DNA from: Xanthobacter autotrophicus
Lineage (GTDB): Bacteria > Pseudomonadota > Alphaproteobacteria > Rhizobiales > Xanthobacteraceae
Strand: one strand, 5' to 3'
Length of the DNA: 64,000 nt
Assembly (NCBI RefSeq): GCF_043194295.1
Contig: NZ_JBAFVK010000001.1
Part shown: piece after piece, positions 17,742 to 27,088 of the stretch
Numbering within the stretch: position 1 is the stretch's first letter
Layout: each line of letters begins with the position of its first letter
The notes under the pieces: generated by a model
Database searches by the model: none
The model's input: only the letters and a program-made list of their open reading frames with translations
Told to the model about the DNA's origin: nothing
Program-made: the position numbers and the translations under genes

Positions 17742-18116
17742 ATGGAAACAACTCTCGCCCCGACCCCGGCCGCCGACCTCCCGGCGCCCGACACCGAATT
17801 TACCGTGACCGATGCCGCTGCGCGCCGCATCTGCCAGATCCTCTCGCCCGAACCGGCCGGAACGTTCCTGCGCATCAGCGTGGAAGGCGGCGGCTGCTCC
17901 GGCTTCTCCTACAAGTATGACGTGACGCGCGAGCAGGGCGAGGACGACCTCGTCATCGAGAAGGAAGGCGCCAAGATCGTCGTTGATCGCATCTCGATCG
18001 ACTACATCAAGGGCTCCCAGCTCGATTACAAGGCGGACCTGATGGGCTCGGCCTTCAAGATCTCGAACCCCATGGCCACCGCCAAGTGCGGGTGCGGGTC
18101 CAGCTTCGGGGTCTGA
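17742..18116 (+). CDS. erpA: Iron-sulfur cluster insertion protein, ErpA/IscA family
   Basis: 124-residue A-type Fe-S carrier that passes clusters to apo-proteins. The three conserved cysteines are present: Cys52 in GGGCSGFSYKY, and Cys116 and Cys118 in AKCGCGSSF. A 20-residue N-terminal extension rich in Ala and Pro precedes the domain. The start at ATG 17742 lies at the end of an AT-richer promoter stretch. Orientation opposite to dgt is the usual arrangement in this order. ErpA and IscA cannot be fully separated by motif alone. Confidence 0.9.
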   Translation: METTLAPTPAADLPAPDTEFTVTDAAARRICQILSPEPAGTFLRISVEGGGCSGFSYKYDVTREQGEDDLVIEKEGAKIVVDRISIDYIKGSQLDYKADLMGSAFKISNPMATAKCGCGSSFGV

Positions 18117-18159
18117 TCGCTTTTTGCGTCCTGAGGCCTATTGCGTCTCGCTGGCGTCA

Positions 18160-18180
18160 CCACCCGGCGTGCCCGGGTGG
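18160..18180. terminator. GC-rich hairpin between convergent genes
   Basis: Arms CCACCCGG and CCGGGTGG around a five-base loop lie 44 bp after the erpA stop, in the 123-bp gap to the convergent acetylation gene. There is no clear T-run, so termination is inferred from position only. Confidence 0.4.
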
Positions 18181-18239
18181 GCGGCTGGTCTTTGCGCAGT
18201 GCTCGTGTCGGAGCATAGACCTTCGGGTCCGACGCAACG

Positions 18240-19403
18240 TCACGGCGCCACGTTCTTCGGGACGGCGTGGAACCAGGGCCTTGGCAGGCCCACCGGCCAG
18301 TCGTCGCCGTAGCAGGGAAAGAAGCGCTCGGTCCGGGCCATGATGATGAGGTCCGGGGCGAAGGCCTTCACGTCATCGAAATTGAAGTCGCATGAGCCGG
18401 TGACGCGTCGGGATTCGTGAATCCAAGCCACCACGCTCACATCCGCGTTCAGAAACAGGCGCGGCCATGACCCGCCGGTGAAGGAATCACCGAGAATCAG
18501 CACGCGCTGGCCCGTGGGGGCGTAGTCATATGCCAGCGACTTGAAGGCCGCGTGCTCGTTGTGATGCACCAGCGCCGGATCAAACCGTGCCGGGGCGGCA
18601 CGATCCTTGATGGCGAAGGGCTCTTCCGACTCCGGCTTCGATGGCAGGCGGGTGGTGCGCAGCAGATCGCCCCGCGCGGCGGGAATGGGCGGCCCCAGCA
18701 CCGCCGCCGGGTCCACCTGCCAGTCCGGATGCCCCGCCGCCACCATCACCGCATTGAAGGACAGCACACTGGAACGGCTGTTCCAGTGGGTGTCGGTCAT
18801 GAGGTACCGCGGCCGGGCACTGGCCTTGAGCACCGCCCGCAGGTCGACCGTGGTGACGCCCTCCGCCTTCAATCCGGCGAGGGCGAGGTCGTATTCGGTG
18901 GTGGGATAGTTCAAAGCGTCGTACCAGTTGGGCAGGGCCTCCACCTCAACCGACTGGGCATTGGGCGGAATAGCGACCACGACGCGGGTGCCTCTCGGGG
19001 CCAGCACCCGCTGCATCTCGCCCACCATGGTCACGAAACGCTCGACGTTGGCGGTCCGCACCAGCGCGCCCGCCGACTGGGCCGGCGTCTGTTCGCGGCC
19101 CCAGAACAGCTGGCCGTCGCGTCCCGTATAGAACGGCCGGCTGTCGGGCGAACCGAGCACCTCGCGCAGATCCCGGCGCAGGATGGGCAGGGTGGCGCGG
19201 AAGCCGAAATTATCCTGAAGATAGATGCCGATGTTACGGAACTTGTAGTTCAGCGTCTGGCTCCAGGTGAAGCTTTCGGGGATCGGCACCCGCCATTGGC
19301 CGGATGCCAGCGGATCCGGAATGAGGTTGGACACCAGGAGGAAGCCGAACAGGCCAGCGACGAGCAGGCCCACATGGCGGCGCGAACGCGAGAGCAGGGT
19401 CAC
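18240..19403 (-). CDS. AlgJ/AlgX-like SGNH-type acetyltransferase for polysaccharide O-acetylation
   Basis: 387 residues. One N-terminal membrane anchor (VGLLVAGLFGFLLVSNLIP) is followed by a periplasmic domain. Visible catalytic motifs are DTHWN (Asp-x-His pair near residue 207) and GDSFTGG (nucleophile Ser), as in AlgJ and AlgX. The region NIGIYLQDNFGFRATL is the usual conserved start of the domain. It is transcribed after an MBOAT acyltransferase gene with a 12-bp gap. Together they would move acetyl groups across the inner membrane and onto an exported polysaccharide. The target polymer is not encoded here. Confidence 0.85.
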   Translation of the reverse strand: MTLLSRSRRHVGLLVAGLFGFLLVSNLIPDPLASGQWRVPIPESFTWSQTLNYKFRNIGIYLQDNFGFRATLPILRRDLREVLGSPDSRPFYTGRDGQLFWGREQTPAQSAGALVRTANVERFVTMVGEMQRVLAPRGTRVVVAIPPNAQSVEVEALPNWYDALNYPTTEYDLALAGLKAEGVTTVDLRAVLKASARPRYLMTDTHWNSRSSVLSFNAVMVAAGHPDWQVDPAAVLGPPIPAARGDLLRTTRLPSKPESEEPFAIKDRAAPARFDPALVHHNEHAAFKSLAYDYAPTGQRVLILGDSFTGGSWPRLFLNADVSVVAWIHESRRVTGSCDFNFDDVKAFAPDLIIMARTERFFPCYGDDWPVGLPRPWFHAVPKNVAP

Positions 19404-19415
19404 GATGGCGCCTCC

Positions 19416-20822
19416 TCAAAACCGGTAATAGAGGAATGGCGTGGCCGTGGTGCCGCCCACCCATGCCACGCTCGCCAGCATCAGCACGGCGATGAAGACA
19501 TAATCCGCCACGGTCGCAAAAGCCCCCTGGCCGGCCAGCGCCCTCCAGCGCGGCCAGCGGAAGAAGCCGATGAACCCACCCACCACCAGCGCCGCGATGG
19601 CCAGCGGTGTCAGCCCGAAGCCTAGCGCCAGCGAGGCCCGGCTGAAGCCGTGGAGGCCGATGAGTCCGGAGAACATGTCCATGGCGCCGCCGAGGCTGTC
19701 GGCACGAAACCACACCCAGCCCAGCATCACTGCCAGCACCGTATAAAGATGGGCCATGACGCCCGGCGCCCGTTTCAGCCAGCGGCCGAGGAACGCCCGC
19801 TCGATGATGAGGAAGGCGCCATGATGGGCGCCCCAGATAACGAAGTTCCAGCTCGCCCCGTGCCACAGGCCGCACAGCAGGAACACGGCGGAGAGGTTCA
19901 GGTAGGTGCGCAATTCCCCGCGCCGGTTACCGCCCAAGGGGATGTAGAGATAATCGCGCAGGAAAGCGGACAGGCTCATGTGCCAGCGCCGCCAGAAATC
20001 GGTTATGGAATGAGCTGTGTAGGGCACGCGGAAATTGCGCGGCAGCACGAAGCCCACCATCACGCCGAGGCCCACCGCCATGGTGGAATAGCCGGCGAAG
20101 TCGAAATAGATCTGCACCGTATAGGCGTAGAGCCCGAGCCAGGCCTCCACGAAGGTGGGGTGGGTGGTGGTGTCGAATACCCCATCCGCGAGCCGCGCCA
20201 CCTCGTCGGCGATCAGCACCTTCCAGGCGAGGCCGATGACGAACAGCCGCGCCCCGGCGGAGAACCGCCCCATGGTTGTGCGCCGCTGCGACAGCTGCTT
20301 GGCCACCGTGGCGTAGCGCACGATAGGGCCGGCGACCAACTGCGGAAACATGCACATGTAGAGCGCGAACTGCGCTGGATCGCGATTGGCCCGCACCTTC
20401 CGCTTGTAGATGTCGGCGAGGTACGAGATGGCGTGGAAGGAATAGAAGGAAATGCCCAGCGGCAGCGAGATCCGCGGCAAGGGCAGTGACGCGCCCAGCG
20501 GCTCGATCAGACCATTCAGGTTCTCCACCAGGAAGCCCGTATACTTGAAAATGCCAAGCAAAAGCAGATTGAAGGCGACCCCATAGACCAGCAGGCGCTG
20601 GCGCGGAGCCCCGTCGCGATCGTCGATGGCGCGGGCCAGCAGGAAGTTGATCGCCACCGACGCCAATAGAATGAGAATATGGGGCGTATAACCCGCAGAA
20701 TAAAACACGAGCGAGAAGGCAAGAAAAATAGTGTTCCGCGTCGTGATGGACTTCGCGGAAAAATAAGACGCAAGGAACAACGGGAAGAAGTAGAACAGAA
20801 ACTCGATGGACGCGAACGTCAT
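19416..20822 (-). CDS. MBOAT-family membrane O-acyltransferase, AlgI-like
   Basis: 468-residue multi-pass membrane protein starting ATG 20822 (MTFASIEFLFYFFPLFL). Longer frames upstream lack coding character and overlap the divergent xthA promoter. AlgI-type features are YFKYTGF-like IFKYTGFLVENL, LPLGISFYSFHAISYLADIY, FPQLVAGPIVRY, YFDFAGYSTMAVGLG, DFWRRWHMSLSAFLRDYLYI, and LLCGLWHGASWNFVIWG with the presumed catalytic His. It would transfer acetyl across the membrane to its AlgJ/X-like partner. Confidence 0.92.
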   Translation of the reverse strand: MTFASIEFLFYFFPLFLASYFSAKSITTRNTIFLAFSLVFYSAGYTPHILILLASVAINFLLARAIDDRDGAPRQRLLVYGVAFNLLLLGIFKYTGFLVENLNGLIEPLGASLPLPRISLPLGISFYSFHAISYLADIYKRKVRANRDPAQFALYMCMFPQLVAGPIVRYATVAKQLSQRRTTMGRFSAGARLFVIGLAWKVLIADEVARLADGVFDTTTHPTFVEAWLGLYAYTVQIYFDFAGYSTMAVGLGVMVGFVLPRNFRVPYTAHSITDFWRRWHMSLSAFLRDYLYIPLGGNRRGELRTYLNLSAVFLLCGLWHGASWNFVIWGAHHGAFLIIERAFLGRWLKRAPGVMAHLYTVLAVMLGWVWFRADSLGGAMDMFSGLIGLHGFSRASLALGFGLTPLAIAALVVGGFIGFFRWPRWRALAGQGAFATVADYVFIAVLMLASVAWVGGTTATPFLYYRF

Positions 20823-20989
20823 GCCACTGCGCCGCCACTGAAGGACAAGGGGGCGTTCCTGCCACTCTTTGCCCGCCATCGCAACCCTTGCCCTCGTACC
20901 CCTTGGCCGGATTTGCGGTGCGCCCGCCGGAACGGCCATTGCCTCCCGGCGGCACCGGGGTATCCTCCGCCTCCGAAGGAGCCCGCCCC

Positions 20990-21778
20990 ATGCGTATCGC
21001 CACCTGGAACGTCAATTCCGTCCGCCAGCGGCTGGACCACGCCGTGCGCTGGCTGGGGGAGACGCGGCCGGACATCGTCTGCCTCCAGGAGATCAAGTGC
21101 CAGACCGAGGCCTTCCCGAAGGAGGCCTTCGAGCAGCTTGGCTATAACGTCACCGTGCATGGGCAGAAGGGCTTCAACGGTGTCGCCCTGCTCTCCCGCC
21201 TGCCGCTGGAGGACGTGACCCACGGCCTCGCTGGCGACGATGGCGACGTGCAGGCCCGTTTCATCGAGGCGGTGGTGTCGGTGAAGGGCGGCGTGGTGCG
21301 GGTCGCCTGCCTGTACCTACCCAACGGCAACCCGGTGGACACCGAGAAATATCCCTACAAGCTTGGCTTCATGGAGCGGCTTGAAGCCTTCGCCGCCGAC
21401 CGGCTGAAGCTGGAGGAGCCGCTGATCCTCGCCGGGGACTTCAACGTGATCCCCGAGGCGCGCGACGCGGCGGACCCTTCCGCCTGGGTGAATGACGCCC
21501 TGTTCCTGCCGCGCACCCGCTCGGCGTTCCGCTCGCTCACCCATCTCGGGCTCACCGACGCCCTGCGCGCCACCTCCGACGCGGGGCGGCTCTACACCTT
21601 CTGGGACTACCAGGCGGGGGCGTGGCAGCGCGACATGGGCATTCGCATCGACCACCTGCTGCTGTCGCCCCAGGCGGCGGACAAGCTCATCGCCACCGGC
21701 ATCGACAAGCATGTGCGCGCCTGGGAGAAGCCCTCGGACCATGTGCCCATCTGGGCCGATCTCGCCATCGCGGCCTGA
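20990..21778 (+). CDS. xthA: Exodeoxyribonuclease III
   Basis: 262-residue AP endonuclease/3'-5' exonuclease for base excision repair, from ATG 20990 (MRIATWNVNSVRQRLDH). Motifs in order: IVCLQEIKCQ (metal-binding Glu), YLPNGNPVDTEKYPYKLGF, LAGDFNVIPEARD (Asp and Asn of the active site), LYTFWDYQ, RIDHLLLSP and the terminal SDHVPIWADL (catalytic His). Everything needed is present. It diverges from the MBOAT gene, and the next gene begins 8 bp after its stop. Confidence 0.95.
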   Translation: MRIATWNVNSVRQRLDHAVRWLGETRPDIVCLQEIKCQTEAFPKEAFEQLGYNVTVHGQKGFNGVALLSRLPLEDVTHGLAGDDGDVQARFIEAVVSVKGGVVRVACLYLPNGNPVDTEKYPYKLGFMERLEAFAADRLKLEEPLILAGDFNVIPEARDAADPSAWVNDALFLPRTRSAFRSLTHLGLTDALRATSDAGRLYTFWDYQAGAWQRDMGIRIDHLLLSPQAADKLIATGIDKHVRAWEKPSDHVPIWADLAIAA

Positions 21779-21786
21779 GTTCGGTC

Positions 21787-22203
21787 ATGTGGGAAGCATC
21801 CCACGCCGGCGGCTGCCTGTGCGGGCGCCTGCGCTACCGGGTGCGCCGCATTGAGAGCGCCTATTGGTGCCATTGCACCATGTGCCGCCGGGCCTCGGGA
21901 TCCGGGGCATTGCCGTGGCTCACCGTGGCGCGGGCGGATTTCGAGATGACGGCCGGCACCCCGGCGCTCTTCTCATCCTCGCCGGGCGTGACGCGCCTGT
22001 TCTGCGGCCATTGCGGCAGCCCGATCCTGTTTGACATGGCGAAGGAAGCTGCGGTGGACGTGACCGTCGGCACGCTGGACGATCCGGACGCCGTGGCGCC
22101 CACCCATCACATCTGGACGCAATCGGCGCTTGAGATGACGGCAGAGCTCGGAACCGGCCTGCCGCGGCATGAGGCGGAGCGGGAAGAGGCGAACGGGGGT
22201 TGA
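21787..22203 (+). CDS. GFA (CENP-V/formaldehyde-activating-like) domain protein
   Basis: 138-residue zinc-binding protein of the Mss4-like fold, starting ATG 21787 (MWEASHAGGCLCGRLRYRV). The cysteine pattern of the family is complete: GGCLCG, then YWCHCTMCRRASG, then LFCGHCGSPI. Despite the historical name, most members have no shown formaldehyde activity and may be glutathione-dependent or structural Zn proteins. It is probably co-transcribed with xthA, 8 bp upstream. Confidence 0.85.
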   Translation: MWEASHAGGCLCGRLRYRVRRIESAYWCHCTMCRRASGSGALPWLTVARADFEMTAGTPALFSSSPGVTRLFCGHCGSPILFDMAKEAAVDVTVGTLDDPDAVAPTHHIWTQSALEMTAELGTGLPRHEAEREEANGG

Positions 22204-22265
22204 AACGACCCCGAAGGAGACGCCGGGCGGCGAGTCGGCAGACCGAGCCTAAGCGCGGGGGATAC

Positions 22266-22643
22266 ATGACCGATATCGAGGAGTCCGAACGCAGGATTCT
22301 TTTCTATATCATCTCAAACATGATCGGATCCGAGGCTGACGCCATCGGCCAGATCCGCCATCTGAAAGTGAAGGGCAGAAGCTATTCGGGGAAGGGCGTT
22401 TTTACCCACTTCCATGCAGCGAACGGTACTGAGCCCGAAAGATTCGACCGCCACGTCAGCGGTGACTTCCCCGAAACGTTATTCATCCGCCTGAATATTG
22501 GATTTACAATCTTTTTCGTGGGCCCCTCCATCGTAACCTTGGAGGGTTACACCTATGGAAGCGATCCTTGGCCCGAGGAAGCCTTGCTTCAGATCGTGTG
22601 GCCGAAAGAGGTCATGGACGCCTACCGGCGCCATTGCGCCTAA
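22266..22643 (+). CDS. Small protein of unknown function
   Basis: 125 residues from ATG 22266 (MTDIEESERRILFYIISNMI), preceded by a GGGGG ribosome-binding site. A longer TTG start at 22200 would add an Arg-rich leader and seems less likely. The protein is soluble, with no signal peptide and no long membrane segment. Its codon use is less GC-biased than its neighbours (runs such as TTCTATATCATCTC), which may mean recent acquisition or low expression. I recognise no family. It could be co-transcribed with the GFA-domain gene upstream. Confidence 0.6.
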   Translation: MTDIEESERRILFYIISNMIGSEADAIGQIRHLKVKGRSYSGKGVFTHFHAANGTEPERFDRHVSGDFPETLFIRLNIGFTIFFVGPSIVTLEGYTYGSDPWPEEALLQIVWPKEVMDAYRRHCA

Positions 22644-22667
22644 GGCGGAAGCCGGCGCTTCCCGCCC

Positions 22668-23603
22668 TCACCTCTTGGCGGTCTTCAGCCAGTTTTCAAG
22701 GTAAAGCAGCGCTTTCTCGCGCTCGTCCGGCGTCGCGTCGGCGAAAGCCTCCTCCTGAAGCGACACCACCCATTTGTCCTCGGGTCGCACCGCGGCATCA
22801 CGCGCCAGGGTCAGCCACATGAGGCCCCGCGCCGCCTGACGCGGCACCCCATCGTCGCCCCGCAGCAGCAGCTGACCCAGGGTCGCCTGCGCCTGGAACT
22901 GGCCCTTCTGCGAGGCCAGCGTCAGCCAGCGACCGGCGTTGCGCGCATCGCGCGGGCCACCGACGCCTTCCAGATAGAGCTTGCCCAGATGGTACTGGGC
23001 ATCCGCATCGCCGAAATAGGAGGCGGCATAGGAGAACATGTCCCGCGCCCGCGAGGCGTCGCGCTTCACCCCGGCGGAGGGAATGCCCACGAGGTAATAG
23101 GAGCCCAGCGCCACGAAGGCATTGGCCACGAAGCGGGATTGCGCCGTGCCGGGGTAGTCCTCGGCATGGGTGTTGGCGATCTTGGAGAAATAGTCGAACG
23201 CCTTGGCGTCGTCGCGCTTCACGCCGTCGCCGTCGGCATAGATGCGGCCGAGCTTCCACTGGGCCATGGCGTGGCCCTGGGAGGCGGCATAGCCGAGGGC
23301 GTCGATGCCCTTGGCGGTCTGGCCGGCGCGCAGGGCCTGGGCCCCGGTGCGGAAGGCCTCGTCCACCGGACGCACGGCAGGCGCCAGTGGCACGTCGGCC
23401 GGCGGCGTCATGGGCTGGGTCTCATAAGGCTGGAGCGTCTGCGCCGTTCCATCGAACGCAAGGGCCAGCGGCACCGAAAGACATGCCGCCGCCACGGCGC
23501 CCGCGAACAGGGCGGCGCAGGCGCGCCGCGCGCCCGCCGACCGCCCGAGGCGTCCGGCCGCGCGGCCCGCATATCTGATCTTCGTTGTGCCGCCCAAAAT
23601 CAT
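22668..23603 (-). CDS. exoR: ExoR-like Sel1-repeat periplasmic regulator
   Basis: 311 residues from ATG 23603 (MILGGTTKIRYAGRA). A signal sequence (ACAALFAGAVAAACLSVPLALA) leads to Sel1/TPR-like repeats: AMAQWKLGRIYADGDGVKRD, ALGSYYLVGIPSAGVKRD, ADAQYHLGKLYLEGVGGPRD and FQAQATLGQLLLRGDDGV. In rhizobia ExoR is a periplasmic inhibitor of the ExoS-ChvI two-component system, controlling exopolysaccharide, motility and envelope stress. The N-terminal 60 residues are longer than in Sinorhizobium ExoR (268 residues). The kinase and regulator are not in the window. The link to polysaccharide agrees with the O-acetylation pair 2 kb away, though that is only suggestive. Confidence 0.82.
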   Translation of the reverse strand: MILGGTTKIRYAGRAAGRLGRSAGARRACAALFAGAVAAACLSVPLALAFDGTAQTLQPYETQPMTPPADVPLAPAVRPVDEAFRTGAQALRAGQTAKGIDALGYAASQGHAMAQWKLGRIYADGDGVKRDDAKAFDYFSKIANTHAEDYPGTAQSRFVANAFVALGSYYLVGIPSAGVKRDASRARDMFSYAASYFGDADAQYHLGKLYLEGVGGPRDARNAGRWLTLASQKGQFQAQATLGQLLLRGDDGVPRQAARGLMWLTLARDAAVRPEDKWVVSLQEEAFADATPDEREKALLYLENWLKTAKR

Positions 23604-24060
23604 GATGGAGGGAAGGTGCCGGAGCGTGGCGGCAATATCGGGGCCGCGGAAAGGCCGAGCCGCGGCGTTGGAGCGGCAACCTCTTGGGCGTCGCCCGGAG
23701 CCAAGCCCCGCGACGCCCAGCGGCGCCACCCGTTCGAGAATGCAACGTCCGTCCATAAGGACCCACCCCAGGCGCGGCGTTCGGAAACACTTTCCGAGCT
23801 ACGCTCACGTCGCGCGTTGCTTTCCGTTTCACTGGGGTTTTGTGGCGGCTTCGCGGCGCCTTGGGGCCCCTGCCGGGGCGGCAACTTCAAAGGCTCGGGA
23901 GTGTGTCTTCGCCGTCACAATATTGAGATCGAAAGCCGCCGCTTTCCTTGGCACGAACACTGTATCGGACGATGCGGAGGCGCTGGAGCGTGGCAAAGGA
24001 GCAACATTCCATGGCCAACCCCTTGAGCGACGGGGGCCGGGCCCCCGTCGGAATGTGTTC
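23604..24060. other. Intergenic region between exoR and valS
   Basis: 457 bp without a credible gene; frames crossing it show no motif and no continuous coding character. It should hold the exoR promoter (exoR is transcribed away to the left). The valS 3' hairpin lies in it at 24028-24050. No promoter boxes stand out. Confidence 0.6.
24028..24050 (-). terminator. Hairpin downstream of valS
   Basis: A 10-bp stem (CGACGGGGGC with GCCCCCGTCG) and a 3-base loop lie 10 bp after the valS stop in the direction of transcription. It is very stable but lacks a T-run, so it may act with Rho or protect the 3' end. Confidence 0.55.
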
Positions 24061-26853
24061 TCAGGCCGCCCCGCCCGAAAGCTGGGTGATGGCGGCGCGG
24101 ACCTTGGCCTTGCGGTTGAGATATTCCTCGCGCTTCTCGCGCTCGGCCTCCACCACCTCTTCCGGCGCGCGGGCGACGAAGCTCTCGTTGCCGAGCTTGG
24201 CGTCGATGCGGGCCACCTCCTGGTCCAGCTTGCCTTCTTCCTTGCGCAAGCGGCCGAGTTCGGCGGCAAGGTCCACCACGCCGGCCAGCGGCAGGGCGGC
24301 CACCTCGCCGCGCACCACCATCTGCACCGACTCGCCCGGAACGGTATCGGCCACCGTCACGCCGGAGAGGCGGGCGAGGCGGCGGATGGCGTCGTCCCAC
24401 GCGGCGGCACGCGCCGTGGTCTCCGCGCCCGGCTCAACCAGCACCAGCGGCACCTGCGCGCCGGCCGGCACGTTCATCTCCGCGCGCACCGAGCGGATCT
24501 CGGTGATGAGGTCCACCACCCAGCCCACTTCCGCCTCGGCATCGGGCGCCTCAAGGCCTGAAAGATCGGGCCAGGGGGCGAGGGCCAGCAGGCTGGTGCG
24601 GGCGGGGCCGTCCTTGCCGGTCTCGGCCCACAGCTCCTCGGTCAGGAACGGCATGAAGGGGTGCAGCAGCGCCATGGCCACATCCAGCACATAGGCCGTT
24701 GCCGCCCGCGTCTCGTCCTTGGCCGGGCCGTCGGGACCGGAGAGCAGGGGCTTGGCCAGCTCCAGGTGCCAATCGCACACCACGTTCCAAAGGAAGCGGT
24801 AGATGGCGGCGGCCGCCTCGTTGAAGCGATAGGCCAGGATCGCCTCGGACACCTCGGCGGAGGCGCGGGCGGCCTCGCCGATGATCCAGCGGTTGATGGT
24901 GCCCTCCACCTTGGCCGGGTCGAAGCCCTCCACCCGCGCGCAGCCGTTCATCTGGGCGAAGCGCACCGCATTCCAGAGCTTGGTTGCGAAGTTGCGGTAG
25001 CCCTCCACGCGACCGGTGGCGAGCTTGATGTCGCGCCCCTGCGCCGCCATGGCCGCGAGGGTGAAGCGCAGGGCGTCGGCGCCGTATTTCTCCACGAGGT
25101 CCAGCGGGTCGATGACGTTGCCCTTGGACTTCGACATCTTCGCCCCCTTCTCGTCGCGGACGAGGGCGTGGATGTAGACATCCTTGAACGGCACTTCGCC
25201 ATCCATGAAGTGCAGGCCCATCATCATCATCCGGGCCACCCAGAAGAAGATGATGTCGAAGCCCGTCACCAGCACGCTGGTGGGGTAGAACTTCTTCAGT
25301 TCGGCCGTCTCGTCCGGCCAGCCCATGGTGGAGAACGGCCACAGGGCCGAGGAGAACCAGGTGTCGAGCACGTCCTCATCGCGGGTGAGGAAGCCGGCGC
25401 GCTTGTCGGCGTCGTCGATCAGCGCCTGGGCGTCCTCGGGCGAGAGCGTCTCGTTGCCCACATTGTGGGCGAGCGCCTGCTCGAAGGCCTGGTCCTCGTC
25501 CTCGGCCACGAAGACATTGCCGAAGGGGTCGTACCAGGCCGGGATCTGGTGACCCCACCACAGCTGGCGGGAGATGCACCAGGGCTGGATATTCTCCAGC
25601 CACTCGAAATAGGTCTTCTCCCAGTTCTTCGGCACGAAGCTGGTGCGCCCCTCCCGCACCGCCGCCAGCGCCGGCTGGGCCAGGGTCTTGGCGTCCACAT
25701 ACCACTGGTCGGTGAGCCAGGGCTCGATGACCACGTTGGAGCGGTCGCCGTGGGGCACCATGTGGGTGTGCGGCTCGATCTGCTCCAGCAGCTCGAGGCC
25801 GGTCAGAAGCTCCACGATCTGCTTGCGCGCGGCGAAGCGGTCCTGGCCCTTCAGGTGGGAGAGCTGGCCGGCGGCGTCGGGCGCATCCACATAGGCCTCG
25901 GGGCGCTCGGCATAATCGTCGAGGATGCCCTGCGGGTCGATGCGTGCTTCGCCGTCCAGCACGTTGATCATGGGCAGGCCATGGCGCTTGCCCACCTCGA
26001 AGTCGTTGAAATCGTGCGCCGGGGTGATCTTCACCGCGCCCGAGCCCTTCTCGGGATCGGAATATTCGTCGGCGACGATGGGGATGCGCCGGCCCACCAG
26101 CGGCAGGATCACAAATTTGCCGATGAGGTCGCGGTAGCGCTCATCCTCGGGGTGCACGGCAACGGCCGTGTCGCCCAGCATGGTCTCGGGTCGGGTGGTG
26201 GCCACCGTGATGAAGCGGTCCTTCTCGCCCTCGATGGGATAGCGCAGGTGCCAGAGGTTGCCCTTCACCTCCACCGGCAGCACTTCGAGATCGGAAATGG
26301 CGGACTGGAACTTGGGGTCCCAGTTCACGAGGCGCTTGTCCTTGTAGATCAGCCCCTCGCGATAGAGCTGCACGAACACCTTCAGCACGGCGCGGCTCAG
26401 GCCCTCGTCCATGGTGAAGCGCTCGCGCGACCAGTCGCAGGAGGCGCCGAGCTTCTTCAGCTGATTGACGATGGTGCCGCCCGATTCGGCCTTCCACGCC
26501 CACACCTTCTCCACGAAGGCGACGCGGCCCATGTCGCGCCGGCCCGGCAGTTTCTGGGCCGCGAGCTGGCGCTCCACCACCATCTGGGTGGCGATGCCCG
26601 CATGGTCGGTGCCCGGCTGCCACAGCACGTCCTTGCCGCGCATGCGCTCGAAGCGGGCCAGCACGTCCTGAAGCGTGTTGTTGAGCGCGTGGCCCATGTG
26701 CAGGGAGCCGGTGACGTTCGGCGGCGGGATGACGATGGAGAAGCCTTCGGCGTCCTTGCGCTCGGGACGGCCGCACCGGAACGCGCCGGCCTCTTCCCAC
26801 TGGGCGGCGATGCGCTCTTCCACGGCGGCGGGATCGAAGACTTTTTCCAGCAT
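24061..26853 (-). CDS. valS: Valyl-tRNA synthetase
   Basis: 930-residue class I synthetase starting ATG 26853 (MLEKVFDPAAVEERIAAQW). HIGH motif in PPPNVTGSLHMGHALNNTLQD; KMSKS motif in KGAKMSKSKGNVIDPLDLV; editing (CP1) domain in the TTRPETMLGDTAVAVHPEDERY region; tRNA-anticodon domain after FATKLWNAVRF; and the C-terminal coiled coil (LAAELGRLRKEEGKLDQEVARIDAKL) that clamps tRNA-Val. All parts are intact. It follows popZ on the same strand, but a terminator in the gap suggests a separate promoter. Confidence 0.97.
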   Translation of the reverse strand: MLEKVFDPAAVEERIAAQWEEAGAFRCGRPERKDAEGFSIVIPPPNVTGSLHMGHALNNTLQDVLARFERMRGKDVLWQPGTDHAGIATQMVVERQLAAQKLPGRRDMGRVAFVEKVWAWKAESGGTIVNQLKKLGASCDWSRERFTMDEGLSRAVLKVFVQLYREGLIYKDKRLVNWDPKFQSAISDLEVLPVEVKGNLWHLRYPIEGEKDRFITVATTRPETMLGDTAVAVHPEDERYRDLIGKFVILPLVGRRIPIVADEYSDPEKGSGAVKITPAHDFNDFEVGKRHGLPMINVLDGEARIDPQGILDDYAERPEAYVDAPDAAGQLSHLKGQDRFAARKQIVELLTGLELLEQIEPHTHMVPHGDRSNVVIEPWLTDQWYVDAKTLAQPALAAVREGRTSFVPKNWEKTYFEWLENIQPWCISRQLWWGHQIPAWYDPFGNVFVAEDEDQAFEQALAHNVGNETLSPEDAQALIDDADKRAGFLTRDEDVLDTWFSSALWPFSTMGWPDETAELKKFYPTSVLVTGFDIIFFWVARMMMMGLHFMDGEVPFKDVYIHALVRDEKGAKMSKSKGNVIDPLDLVEKYGADALRFTLAAMAAQGRDIKLATGRVEGYRNFATKLWNAVRFAQMNGCARVEGFDPAKVEGTINRWIIGEAARASAEVSEAILAYRFNEAAAAIYRFLWNVVCDWHLELAKPLLSGPDGPAKDETRAATAYVLDVAMALLHPFMPFLTEELWAETGKDGPARTSLLALAPWPDLSGLEAPDAEAEVGWVVDLITEIRSVRAEMNVPAGAQVPLVLVEPGAETTARAAAWDDAIRRLARLSGVTVADTVPGESVQMVVRGEVAALPLAGVVDLAAELGRLRKEEGKLDQEVARIDAKLGNESFVARAPEEVVEAEREKREEYLNRKAKVRAAITQLSGGAA

Positions 26854-27028
26854 GAAACGGGCTCCGCGGATGGTGCCGGGCGCAGTGCAGGGACGCACGT
26901 CGCGGCCGGCCATGCCTCCGCAACGGTCGGGACAGGTCTGCGGGCGTTAAAGCCGTTCCGGCAGGCCGGCGTCAACTACGCGGAGCGGTGCCCCACCACG
27001 CGGCGCCCGTCCGGACCCGGCACAACGG

Positions 27029-27064
27029 AAAAAGCCGCCGATCAGCGGGCGCGATCGGCGGCTT
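27029..27064 (-). terminator. Rho-independent terminator of popZ
   Basis: On the minus strand a 12-bp perfect stem (AAGCCGCCGATC with GATCGGCGGCTT, 9-base loop) is followed by a run of five T. It lies 25 bp after the popZ stop, so it should separate popZ from valS transcription. Confidence 0.88.
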
Positions 27065-27088
27065 GAAACCGGAAATGCAAAATCAACG

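Noticed and set aside
24661..27066. 801-codon plus-strand open frame opposite valS
   Set aside because: Entirely antisense to an intact valyl-tRNA synthetase gene, without recognisable domains.
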